Assembly (NCBI GenBank): GCA_016213845.1
Contig: JACQZN010000030.1
Location: forward strand, 1-64,000
Direction of reading: 5' to 3'
Origin: Candidatus Wallbacteria bacterium
Lineage (GTDB): Bacteria; Muiribacteriota; UBA6191; JACPRK01
DNA: 64,000 nucleotides
Shown in pieces: positions 33,361-40,495 of this stretch (the stretch's first letter is position 1; each line of letters begins with the position of its first letter). A model generated the notes under the pieces. The model had not been told where the DNA came from and ran no database searches. It worked only from the letters and a program-made list of their open reading frames with translations. A program made the position numbers and the translations under genes.

Positions 33361-35601
33361 ATGCAGCCCGATCCCGCTCCCGCAGGAGTCCTTCCGCGAC
33401 TCCGCAACATCCTCCTCACCCTCCTCGTCGTCACCTTCAGCGGCCTGCTCTTCGGCGGCTACTGGATCTACAAGAACCGCGCCCCGCTCCCCAAGCTCAT
33501 CGTCACCGCGAGCGGCGCCCCCTTCACCGACTCCGATCGCCTCCAGCGCGGACAGGACCTCTTCCGCAGCACCAACCTGATGGACTTCGGCAGCGTCCTG
33601 GGACACGGCGCCTATCTTGGACCCGACTTCACAGCCCAGGCGCTGGCCCTCTGGACGGCAGCCGCGCGGGACTCCTTGGCCCAATCGCGATACCACCAGG
33701 ACTTCCGGTCCCTCTCGGAGCCCCAGCGCTCGGAGGTCGGAACCCAGGTGGCCGGCGCCTTCAAGGTCAATACCTATGAGGCGGCCACGGACCGCATCGT
33801 TCTCTCCGAGACGCTCGCCGCGGCCGCGGCCGCCGTGCGCACGCACTACGTCCGCTACTTCCGAGAGGGCGACATCCGCCGGGCGCTCCCGCCGCATGTC
33901 TTCGCAGGGGCCTCCGACGACGATCTTGCCACCGTGGGCGAGTTCCTGCTCTGGACATCGTGGCTCGCGGTCACACCGCGCCCGGGCGAGGCGGTCACCT
34001 ACACCAACAACTGGCCTTACGCTCCCGAGTCGGGCAACACGCTGAGCGCGGCCTCCATTGTCTGGAGCGCCGTCAGCGTGGTCGGCCTCCTGGCGGGCCT
34101 GGCGCTGGTGCTTCTCATCTACTCGTGGCTGGGCTCCGACGACGGCGCCGAGAAGCCCGCCCGCTGGATCCTGGAGACCGACCTCACGCCCAGCCAGAAG
34201 CGGCTCGGCAAGTACTTCGTCGTCTCCGCGGCGCTGATGCTGCTCCAGTCGCTGTTCGGCGGGCTGCTGGCCCACTACTACGTCACCGGCTCTGACTTCT
34301 ACGGCTTGCCGCTCGGCGACATCCTGCCGTTCCAGCTCGCCCGAGGATGGCATCTGCAGCTGGCCGTGTTCTGGATTGCGACTGCCTGGATCGGTATGGG
34401 GCTCTTCCTGGCCCCGATTCTCTCGGGGCGTGAACCGCGCGGACAGGCCCTGGGCGTCGACATCCTCTTCGGCGCGCTCGTCGTCCTGGTCCTGGGAAGC
34501 ATGGCGGGGCTTTTCCTCTCGGTGCACGGCAAGCTCGGCGCCGCCTGGTACTGGCTTGGCACCACGGGCTGGGAGTACCTGGAGCTGGGGCGCGGCTGGC
34601 AGGTCGTGCTCGCCGTCGGTCTGACGCTCTGGCTGATCCTGATGGCCCGCGGACTGGGCTCTGCCCTCACTGCCGCCGGCGAGAAAGGCGCGCTGGCACG
34701 GCTCTACCTGGCGACCTCGATCGCCATCCCGTTCTTCTATCTCTTTGCCTTCGTCATCCAGCGCGGCACCCACATTACCGTCGCCGACTACTGGCGCTGG
34801 TGGATCATCCACCTCTGGGTCGAGGGGATCTTCGAGGTCTTCGCCGTTGTCGTGACCGGCACGCTTCTGGTCCGGATGGGGCTCACCACACACGCCCAGG
34901 CGCTGCGCTCGCTCTATCTGCAGCTCATCCTGCTCCTCGGCTCGGGGGTCCTGGGAACCGGTCACCACTACTACTGGATCGGCGCCCCGGAGGCGTGGAT
35001 CGCCGTCGGCAGCGTCTTCTCCGCCCTCGAAGTGGTGCCGCTCACGCTGCTCCTGGTCGAAGCGGCCGCCCACTACCGGAAATCGCGGGACCCCAAGCTC
35101 TGCGGTCCGTACAGCGAGACGTTCCTCTTCCTGGCTTCGACCGCCTTCTGGAATCTCGTCGGCGCCGGCCTCCTCGGCTTTCTCATCAACCTGCCGGCAG
35201 TCAGCTACTACGAGCACGGCACGTTCCTGACGGCCACGCACGGCCACGGGGCGATGATGGGCGTCTTCGGGTTCCTGGCCATTGCCGTGATGCTCTTCGC
35301 GATGCGTCATCTCGTCACGGAGGACGCCTGGCCCCGCCACCTGTTCAGGCTCTCCTTCTGGGGCCTCAACATCGGCCTGGCCGGCATGATCGTGCTCACA
35401 CTGCTGCCCGTCGGCTTCGGTCAGCTCTACGAGTCGATCCAGAGCGGCTTCGACGCCGCGCGCTCCACGGCCTTCTACGATCGCCCCTGGGTCCACACCC
35501 TTCTCTGGCTGAGAATGATCCCCGACACACTCTTCATCGTTCTCGGAGCCGTTCCGCTGCTCTACGGGCTCTTCCTGTGCTGGAGGAGGAGGGGGGAGTA
35601 G
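33361..35601 (+). CDS. norZ: Quinol-dependent nitric oxide reductase (qNor)
   Basis: A 746-residue single-subunit NO reductase, which reduces two NO to N2O with quinol electrons at the cytoplasmic membrane. The N-terminus has one helix and a periplasmic domain (about residues 45-235) fused to the heme-copper-oxidase-like NorB core of about 12 further helices. Core motifs include RGWHLQLAVFWIATAWIGMG, WWIIHLWVEGIFEVF, GTGHHYYWIG and THGHGAMMG, which hold the heme and FeB histidines. ATG has GGAGG 9 nt upstream. Transcription is probably sigma-54-dependent, with a palindromic upstream site, recalling NorR control of NO detoxification genes in proteobacteria. The stop codon lies within the first unit of a heptamer array. 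Confidence 0.93.
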   Translation: MQPDPAPAGVLPRLRNILLTLLVVTFSGLLFGGYWIYKNRAPLPKLIVTASGAPFTDSDRLQRGQDLFRSTNLMDFGSVLGHGAYLGPDFTAQALALWTAAARDSLAQSRYHQDFRSLSEPQRSEVGTQVAGAFKVNTYEAATDRIVLSETLAAAAAAVRTHYVRYFREGDIRRALPPHVFAGASDDDLATVGEFLLWTSWLAVTPRPGEAVTYTNNWPYAPESGNTLSAASIVWSAVSVVGLLAGLALVLLIYSWLGSDDGAEKPARWILETDLTPSQKRLGKYFVVSAALMLLQSLFGGLLAHYYVTGSDFYGLPLGDILPFQLARGWHLQLAVFWIATAWIGMGLFLAPILSGREPRGQALGVDILFGALVVLVLGSMAGLFLSVHGKLGAAWYWLGTTGWEYLELGRGWQVVLAVGLTLWLILMARGLGSALTAAGEKGALARLYLATSIAIPFFYLFAFVIQRGTHITVADYWRWWIIHLWVEGIFEVFAVVVTGTLLVRMGLTTHAQALRSLYLQLILLLGSGVLGTGHHYYWIGAPEAWIAVGSVFSALEVVPLTLLLVEAAAHYRKSRDPKLCGPYSETFLFLASTAFWNLVGAGLLGFLINLPAVSYYEHGTFLTATHGHGAMMGVFGFLAIAVMLFAMRHLVTEDAWPRHLFRLSFWGLNIGLAGMIVLTLLPVGFGQLYESIQSGFDAARSTAFYDRPWVHTLLWLRMIPDTLFIVLGAVPLLYGLFLCWRRRGE

Positions 35602-35645
35602 ACAGTAGACAGTAGACAGTAGTCAGTAGACAGTAGTCAGTAGAC
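35597..35645 (+). repeat. Heptamer tandem array (AGTAGAC/AGTAGTC x 7)
   Basis: Seven consecutive 7-bp units beginning inside the last codon of qNor; its TAG stop lies in the first unit. It is inverted relative to the array at 35755-35789, so the two could pair as a long stem across convergent gene ends. Confidence 0.9.
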
Positions 35646-35754
35646 AGTGGAGGCGGGGAGCGACCGGCGGAGCCCGGGAAGCATCCGTAGGCTCGGGCTT
35701 TGTACCCCACTGGAGCGCACTGGACGCTCGATGTGCAGAAGGGGTATCCGAATC

Positions 35755-35789
35755 CACTACTGGCTACTGACTACTGGCTACTGACTACT
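35755..35789 (-). repeat. Heptamer tandem array abutting the cNMP-protein stop
   Basis: About five minus-strand AGTAGYC units begin 1 nt after the TGA at 35790. The 109 bp between the two arrays contain no gene. Confidence 0.9.
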
Positions 35790-36272
35790 TCACGGAAACG
35801 CCAACACCCAGCTCGCGCGGTCGTTCTCTCTCATCTCGGCTGCGGCGAGCTGGGCGGCGTAGAGCCGCTCGGCGATGGTGTGGTTCAGCCAGTCGCAGAC
35901 CCGGTAACCGACCGAGGGGTCGCGATTGCAGAGCTCTCGCAGCTTCTCGGCCTCGAGCGCCAGGAGCTCGACGGGTTCCATCGCCACGGCCGCCGCGGTC
36001 TTGCTGTGCGGCGGCACGAAGGCGGACCAACCGAACATCTCCCCAGGGCCCGCCGTGAGCAGAGTGACCGGAGCGCCTGTGGAACCTTCTGATTGGATCG
36101 CGACTCGACCCTCGATCACGAGGTAAAGGAGTCGATGGGTATCTCCGGTCGCGAAGATGACGGCGCCGGCCGGGCGCTCGACGCGGTGCGCGAACTTCGC
36201 GATCTCCTGGAGCCGGGATGCGTCCAGGTCCATGAAGCAGGGAGTCTTCCGGAGCTGAGCGATGAAATCCAT
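35790..36272 (-). CDS. Standalone cyclic-nucleotide-binding domain protein
   Basis: A 160-residue protein that is essentially one Crp-type cNMP-binding beta-roll (about residues 15-125: IFATGDTHRLLYLVIEGRVAI, PGEMFGWSAFVPP) plus C-terminal helices (VGYRVCDWLNHTIAERLYAA), with no DNA-binding domain. ATG at 36272 has GGGAGGGG 8 nt upstream. It is a paralogue of the divergent gene at 36466, has the same length, and each has its own -24/-12 promoter. Such single-domain proteins may act as ligand-responsive partners of kinases or enzymes. The ligand is uncertain, since the phosphate-binding Arg/Ser pattern of classical cAMP sites is not obvious. Confidence 0.85.
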   Translation of the reverse strand: MDFIAQLRKTPCFMDLDASRLQEIAKFAHRVERPAGAVIFATGDTHRLLYLVIEGRVAIQSEGSTGAPVTLLTAGPGEMFGWSAFVPPHSKTAAAVAMEPVELLALEAEKLRELCNRDPSVGYRVCDWLNHTIAERLYAAQLAAAEMRENDRASWVLAFP

Positions 36273-36386
36273 GGAGATCCCCTCCCTGCGCCCGCCCCGA
36301 TGACGAGGCGGGGCAAACCGTCGCGAGACCGGGCTCGCCGCCCGAGACTCACCGGCGGAACGGGGCGCTCCGCCTGCCTCGTTCGC

Positions 36387-36402
36387 CGCAGCATTCGTGC
36401 CG
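36387..36402 (-). promoter_or_regulatory. Sigma-54-type promoter for cNMP protein (minus)
   Basis: Minus-strand CGGCACGAATGCTGCG keeps GGCACG and GG-N10-GC, with CTGC in place of TTGC. The predicted start near 36376 lies about 104 nt before the ATG. Confidence 0.62.
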
Positions 36403-36418
36403 CCTCTCCGCCGCCTGC

Positions 36419-36434
36419 TGGCACGGGAAATGCG
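36419..36434 (+). promoter_or_regulatory. Sigma-54-type promoter for cNMP protein (plus)
   Basis: TGGCACGGGAAATGCG has a perfect TGGCACG -24 box and GG-N10-GC spacing. The predicted start near 36445 lies 21 nt before the ATG. Confidence 0.7.
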
Positions 36435-36465
36435 GCATCGACGCAGGAATACCCGGAGGTGTCCC

Positions 36466-36948
36466 ATGACGCTCCTAGAAAATCTGGAAAAGGCCCCCTG
36501 CTTCAAGAAGATCCAGGAATCCGCCCTGCGGAAGATCCTCGGGATGTCTCGCACCGCCCACTACCCCGCCGAGGCAACCGTCTTCTCCGAGGACGACACC
36601 CAGCGGGACATCTATCTGCTCCTGGAAGGCCGTGTTTCCATCGAGCTCCGTCAGGAGGGCAAGCCGGACGTTCACCTGCTCACGGTGCGGCCGGGCGAGA
36701 TCTTCGGCTGGTCGGGATTCGTCCCGCCCTACGTCAAGACCGCCACGGCCATTGCCCTGGACCCGGTCCGGGCCCTCGTCATCGACGCCCGCGCGCTCAG
36801 AGAGCTCTGCGAACGCGATTACGAGGTCGGCTACCGCGTCTGCGACTGGCTGAACGGGCTGCTCGCCGAGCGCGTCTGGGCAACCCGACCCTACCTCAAA
36901 CACGCCACCGACTCCGGCGACAGCTGGTCGGCGGCTGAGATGCTCTGA
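36466..36948 (+). CDS. Standalone cyclic-nucleotide-binding domain protein
   Basis: A 160-residue paralogue of the divergent minus-strand gene: one cNMP-binding fold (VFSEDDTQRDIYLLLEGRVSI, PGEIFGWSGFVPP) and the same C-terminal VGYRVCDWLNGLLAER helix, with no helix-turn-helix. ATG at 36466 has GGAGGT a few nt upstream; the frame extends to 36397, but that would cover the -24/-12 promoter. The conserved FGWSxFVPP and VGYRVCDWLN blocks define a specific subfamily shared by the pair. Its role is unknown; co-regulation with respiratory genes suggests a sensory function in energy metabolism. Confidence 0.85.
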   Translation: MTLLENLEKAPCFKKIQESALRKILGMSRTAHYPAEATVFSEDDTQRDIYLLLEGRVSIELRQEGKPDVHLLTVRPGEIFGWSGFVPPYVKTATAIALDPVRALVIDARALRELCERDYEVGYRVCDWLNGLLAERVWATRPYLKHATDSGDSWSAAEML

Positions 36949-36997
36949 GCGTCCGTCACGCACCGAGCCCGAACCCCAGTATTCAGGAGGCCCTGCC

Positions 36998-38212
36998 GTG
37001 CCCACGCTTTCCAACCGGACTCGCGCCCTGGGAACCGAGAATGCCTTCGTCGTCCTCAAGGAGGTCAAGACCCTCCAGGCCGCCGGCAAGGACATCCTCA
37101 ACTTCTGCATCGGCCAGCCCGACTTTCCGACCCCGCCGAACGTCTGCGAGGCCGGCTGCCGCGCCATCCGCGAGGGCAAGACCGGCTACACCCCCAGCCC
37201 GGGCATCCCCGAGCTGCGCGAAGCGATCGCCCGAGAAGTCGCCCGCACGCGCGGCATCGCGGTGTCCGCCGAGGACGTGGTGGTCGGCGCGGGCGCCAAG
37301 CCATTCATCGGCTACTCGGTGCTCTCGGTGACCGACCCCGGCTGCGGCCACGAGATCCTCTATCCCAACCCTGGATTCCCGATCTACTCGAGCCAGATCG
37401 GCGCGCACGGCGCGGTTCCCGTCCCGGCGTTCCTCGACGAGGGCCGCGGCTTCGTTCTGGACGTCGATCGGCTCGCATCCCAGATCACGGCGAAGACCCG
37501 GATGATCATCCTCAATTCCCCTCAGAACCCCACGGGAGGAATCCTCGGACAAGCAGATCTCGAGGCAATCGCCGGGCTCGCTCGCAAGCACGACCTCTGG
37601 GTCTATTCCGACGAACCCTACTCCCGAATCGTCTTCGACGGCGCCTTCCGCTCGATCGCCTCCCTGCCCGACATGGCCGAGCGGACGCTGGTCGTCGACG
37701 GGGTCTCGAAGACCTACGCGATGCCAGGCTGGCGCATCGGCTACGCCGTCAATCGTTCGCTCTCTGCTGCGATGAGCAACTGGGTCACGAACACGGAGTC
37801 CTGCGCATCGCAACCCGCGCAGTGGGCCGCGCTGGAAGCGATCACGGGTCCTCAGGACGACGTGACGCGCATGGTCGCCTCGTTCCGCGCTCGCCGAGAT
37901 CTGATCGCCGACGGCTTGAATGCCATCGACGGCGTACGCTGCCACAAACCCGGCGGCGCATTCTATGTCTGGCCAAACGTCACCGAGCTCTGCCACATCG
38001 TCGGCGCCGGCGATAGCGAGGAGCTGCGCCGGCGGCTGCTGCACGAGGCCGGCGTCGCCGTCCTCTCCGACGTCCACTTCGGACTGCCGGCACCAGACGG
38101 TTCACAGCACATCCGATTCTCGTACGCAGCGTCGGCGCAGGACATCACCCGGGCGCTCGACCGGATCTCCGCCTTCGTCGCCAAGGGCCGCGCGGGCGCC
38201 AGGAGGAACTGA
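36998..38212 (+). CDS. Class I/II PLP-dependent aminotransferase
   Basis: A 404-residue aspartate-aminotransferase-fold enzyme. Visible motifs are the substrate-side CIGQPDFPTPP, the cofactor region NSPQNPTGG, YSDEPYSRIVFDG, and the Schiff-base lysine in VDGVSKTYAMPGWRIGY. C-terminal GAFYVWPN and the arginine of HIRFSYA complete the pattern. It transfers an amino group between an amino acid and a 2-oxo acid; the exact specificity is not resolvable. GTG at 36998 has AGGAGG about 8 nt upstream. It is followed after 2 nt by transketolase, so both are probably one housekeeping operon without a sigma-54-type element. Confidence 0.9.
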   Translation: MPTLSNRTRALGTENAFVVLKEVKTLQAAGKDILNFCIGQPDFPTPPNVCEAGCRAIREGKTGYTPSPGIPELREAIAREVARTRGIAVSAEDVVVGAGAKPFIGYSVLSVTDPGCGHEILYPNPGFPIYSSQIGAHGAVPVPAFLDEGRGFVLDVDRLASQITAKTRMIILNSPQNPTGGILGQADLEAIAGLARKHDLWVYSDEPYSRIVFDGAFRSIASLPDMAERTLVVDGVSKTYAMPGWRIGYAVNRSLSAAMSNWVTNTESCASQPAQWAALEAITGPQDDVTRMVASFRARRDLIADGLNAIDGVRCHKPGGAFYVWPNVTELCHIVGAGDSEELRRRLLHEAGVAVLSDVHFGLPAPDGSQHIRFSYAASAQDITRALDRISAFVAKGRAGARRN

Positions 38213-38214
38213 CC

Positions 38215-40203
38215 ATGGGAGCCACCGCCAAGCACGACGTCGCCGCCCTCCAGCGGCTTGCCAAGAGGATCCGCGCGCTGACCCTCACCTCGATCCACGC
38301 CGCCGGCAGCGGCCACCCGGGCGGCAGCCTCTCGGCAGCCGACATCGTCACCGCGCTCTTCTTCGACGCGCTGCGTCACGATCCCGCCAACCCGGACTGG
38401 CCCGAGCGCGACCGCTTCATCCTCTCCAAGGCCCATGTCGTCCCCGTGCTCTACTCGGCGCTGGCGCTCACCGGCTACCACAAGCCTTCCGACGTCGTCA
38501 CCCTTCGAAAGCTCGGCAGCCCTTTCCAGGGCCACACCGACCGTCTCAAGTGCAAAGGCATCGAGATGTCGGGCGGCTCGCTCGGTCAGGGACTGGGCGT
38601 GGCTGTCGGCGAGGCGCTGGCTGCCAAGCTCTCCAAACAGACACACCGCATCTTCTGCCTCATGGGTGACGGCGAACAGCAGGAAGGCTCCATCTGGGAG
38701 GCCGCCATGTCCGCCGCCCACCACGGCCTGGACAACCTGATCGCCATCGTCGACAAGAACGGTCTCCAGATCGACGGCAAGGTCGAGTGCGTCATGGACG
38801 TCGACCCGCTCGACGCCAAGTACCGCGCATTCGGATGGCGCGTGCTCAAGGTCGACGGCCACGACATCGAGGCCGTCCGCGACGCGCTGCGCCGGGCCCG
38901 CAAGTGCCGCGGCAAGCCCACCGTCATCCTCGCCCGCACCACCAAGGGCCGCGGAGTCAGCTTCATGGAGAACGTCGCCGGCTGGCACGGCAAGGCCCCC
39001 GACCGCGCCCAGCTCGACCAGGCGCTCTCGGAGATCAAGGCCGAGGGCTTCGACGGCGCCGCCGTCGAGGAGCTGCTGGCCGCCGCGCGCGAGTTCGGCA
39101 AGCAAGCTTCGGAGCGCGTCCGGCTGGCCCGCCCCCAGCTGGGCCGCAACTACTGGTGGAACGAGACCGACCGCATGCACGCACGGATGGACCTGACACG
39201 CGGCGGCTTCGGCAAGGCGCTCGCCGACCTGGGCTCCGACCCCCGCGTCGTCACGCTCAAGGCCGATATCAGCGACAGCATCAAGATCCTCGACTTCGAG
39301 AAGGACCATCCCGAGCGCCAGCCCAGGGCCATATCCCTTGGCATTGCGGAGCAGAACATGATGCAGGTCGCCGCCGGTCTGGCCCGCGAGGGCTTCATCC
39401 CGATCACCGGCACCTACGGCGTCTTCGCCTCGGGCCGCCCCTGGGACCAGATCCGCACCACCATCTGCTACGGAGATCTGAACGTGAAGATCGCTGGCGC
39501 CCACGGAGGCGTCTCCGTCGGGCCCGACGGCGCCACCCACCAGTCGCTGGAAGAGATCGCCCTGATGTCGATCCTCCCGCGCATGCGAGTGCTTGTCCCC
39601 TGCGACTCCATCGAGACCGAGAAGGCCACTCGCTTCGCCATCTCGGAGATCGTCGGTCCCTGCTACATCCGCTACGCGCGCGAGGCCACTCCGGTCATCA
39701 CCCGGCCCGAAACGCCGTACATCTTCGGCAAGGCCAACGCCATCCGCTTCCGAGGAGAGGCCGACCAGTTCGCCGACGCCTTCGAGATCCGGCTCGCCTC
39801 AGAGATGCCCGACGAACGCGAGAAGCTCGCCATCCTGGCTTGCGGTCCCATGGTCGCCGAGGCGATGCGAGCCGCCTGGATGCTGAAGCAGGAGCGCGGG
39901 ATCGAGACGCGCGTGCTCAACTTCCACACGGTCAAGCCGCTCGACGCCGACGCCATCCTGCGCGCCGTGCAGGAGATCGGGACTCTCCTCACCATCGAAG
40001 AGCACCAGGCCGGCGGATTTGGCAGCCTCGTCGCCGCGGCCGCCGCGTCCGGAAAGGACGCCGCCACCCCGCTCAGGATGACCATAATGGGAATGCCCGA
40101 CCGATTCGGCGAATCCGGCGCTCCCTGGGAGCTCCTGCAGGCCTTCGGCCTCACCGCCGAGCACATCGCCGCGGAGGCGCTGAAGCTGATGGAGCGACTG
40201 TAG
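38215..40203 (+). CDS. tkt: Transketolase
   Basis: A 662-residue thiamine-diphosphate enzyme of the pentose phosphate and Calvin-type carbon rearrangements, moving two-carbon ketol units between sugar phosphates. The N-terminal TPP domain has GSGHPGGSLSAADIV and the GDG motif MGDGEQQEGSIWEA followed by VDKNGLQIDG. The pyrimidine-binding domain has ISLGIAEQNMMQVAAGLA with the catalytic glutamate, and TYGVFASGRPWDQIRT. The C-terminal domain follows (about residues 535-660). The full length is normal for the single-chain bacterial form. AGGAGG precedes the ATG; the gene starts 2 nt after the aminotransferase stop. Confidence 0.93.
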   Translation: MGATAKHDVAALQRLAKRIRALTLTSIHAAGSGHPGGSLSAADIVTALFFDALRHDPANPDWPERDRFILSKAHVVPVLYSALALTGYHKPSDVVTLRKLGSPFQGHTDRLKCKGIEMSGGSLGQGLGVAVGEALAAKLSKQTHRIFCLMGDGEQQEGSIWEAAMSAAHHGLDNLIAIVDKNGLQIDGKVECVMDVDPLDAKYRAFGWRVLKVDGHDIEAVRDALRRARKCRGKPTVILARTTKGRGVSFMENVAGWHGKAPDRAQLDQALSEIKAEGFDGAAVEELLAAAREFGKQASERVRLARPQLGRNYWWNETDRMHARMDLTRGGFGKALADLGSDPRVVTLKADISDSIKILDFEKDHPERQPRAISLGIAEQNMMQVAAGLAREGFIPITGTYGVFASGRPWDQIRTTICYGDLNVKIAGAHGGVSVGPDGATHQSLEEIALMSILPRMRVLVPCDSIETEKATRFAISEIVGPCYIRYAREATPVITRPETPYIFGKANAIRFRGEADQFADAFEIRLASEMPDEREKLAILACGPMVAEAMRAAWMLKQERGIETRVLNFHTVKPLDADAILRAVQEIGTLLTIEEHQAGGFGSLVAAAAASGKDAATPLRMTIMGMPDRFGESGAPWELLQAFGLTAEHIAAEALKLMERL

Positions 40204-40274
40204 ACCAGGTCAGGGAACCGGCCGTCTCGGGTGGAGAGCCCCCGAGCGGTTCGGCATGACGGGGCCCTGCGGGC

Positions 40275-40298
40275 TGGGGCTGGGGCTGGGGCTGGGGC
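40275..40298 (+). repeat. TGGGGC x 4 tandem hexamer
   Basis: Four TGGGGC units followed by imperfect CAAGGG/CTGGGG copies to about 40330. Same unit as at 15441. The 40204-40489 gap contains no gene. Confidence 0.85.
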
Positions 40299-40382
40299 AA
40301 GGGCAAGGGCTGGGGCAAGGACAAGGGCTCGGAAAGACCGTACCCCTTCCTGTCCAGTTGCTACTGTCCCCTCACGAAAGAA

Positions 40383-40413
40383 GGGCCCGCCGGCCACTCT
40401 GACCGGCGGACCC
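40383..40413 (-). terminator. Putative terminator of the 8-gene operon
   Basis: An 11-bp stem with one mismatch (GGGCCCGCCGG at 40383-40393 and CCGGCGGACCC at 40403-40413) and a 9-nt loop. On the minus strand it is followed by TTCTTTCG. Confidence 0.55.
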
Positions 40414-40425
40414 TCTCCATTCCCC

Positions 40426-40495
40426 CTGACTCCTGCGGCCTGAGGCCTGTCTCCTGAGGCCTCAAGCCTCAAGCCTCAAGCCTCAAGCCTCAAGC
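40426..40495 (-). repeat. Ten-unit heptamer array at the operon's 3' end
   Basis: Ten period-7 units; on the minus strand five GCTTGAG, then GCCTCAG, GAGACAG, GCCTCAG, GCCGCAG and GAGTCAG. The first GCTTGA supplies the final Ala codon and TGA stop of the 892-residue protein. Confidence 0.88.

Noticed and set aside
33340-35496. A minus-strand open frame of about 718 codons opposite qNor.
   Set aside because: Composition is Glu/Arg/Asp-rich and low complexity; the plus strand clearly encodes qNor.
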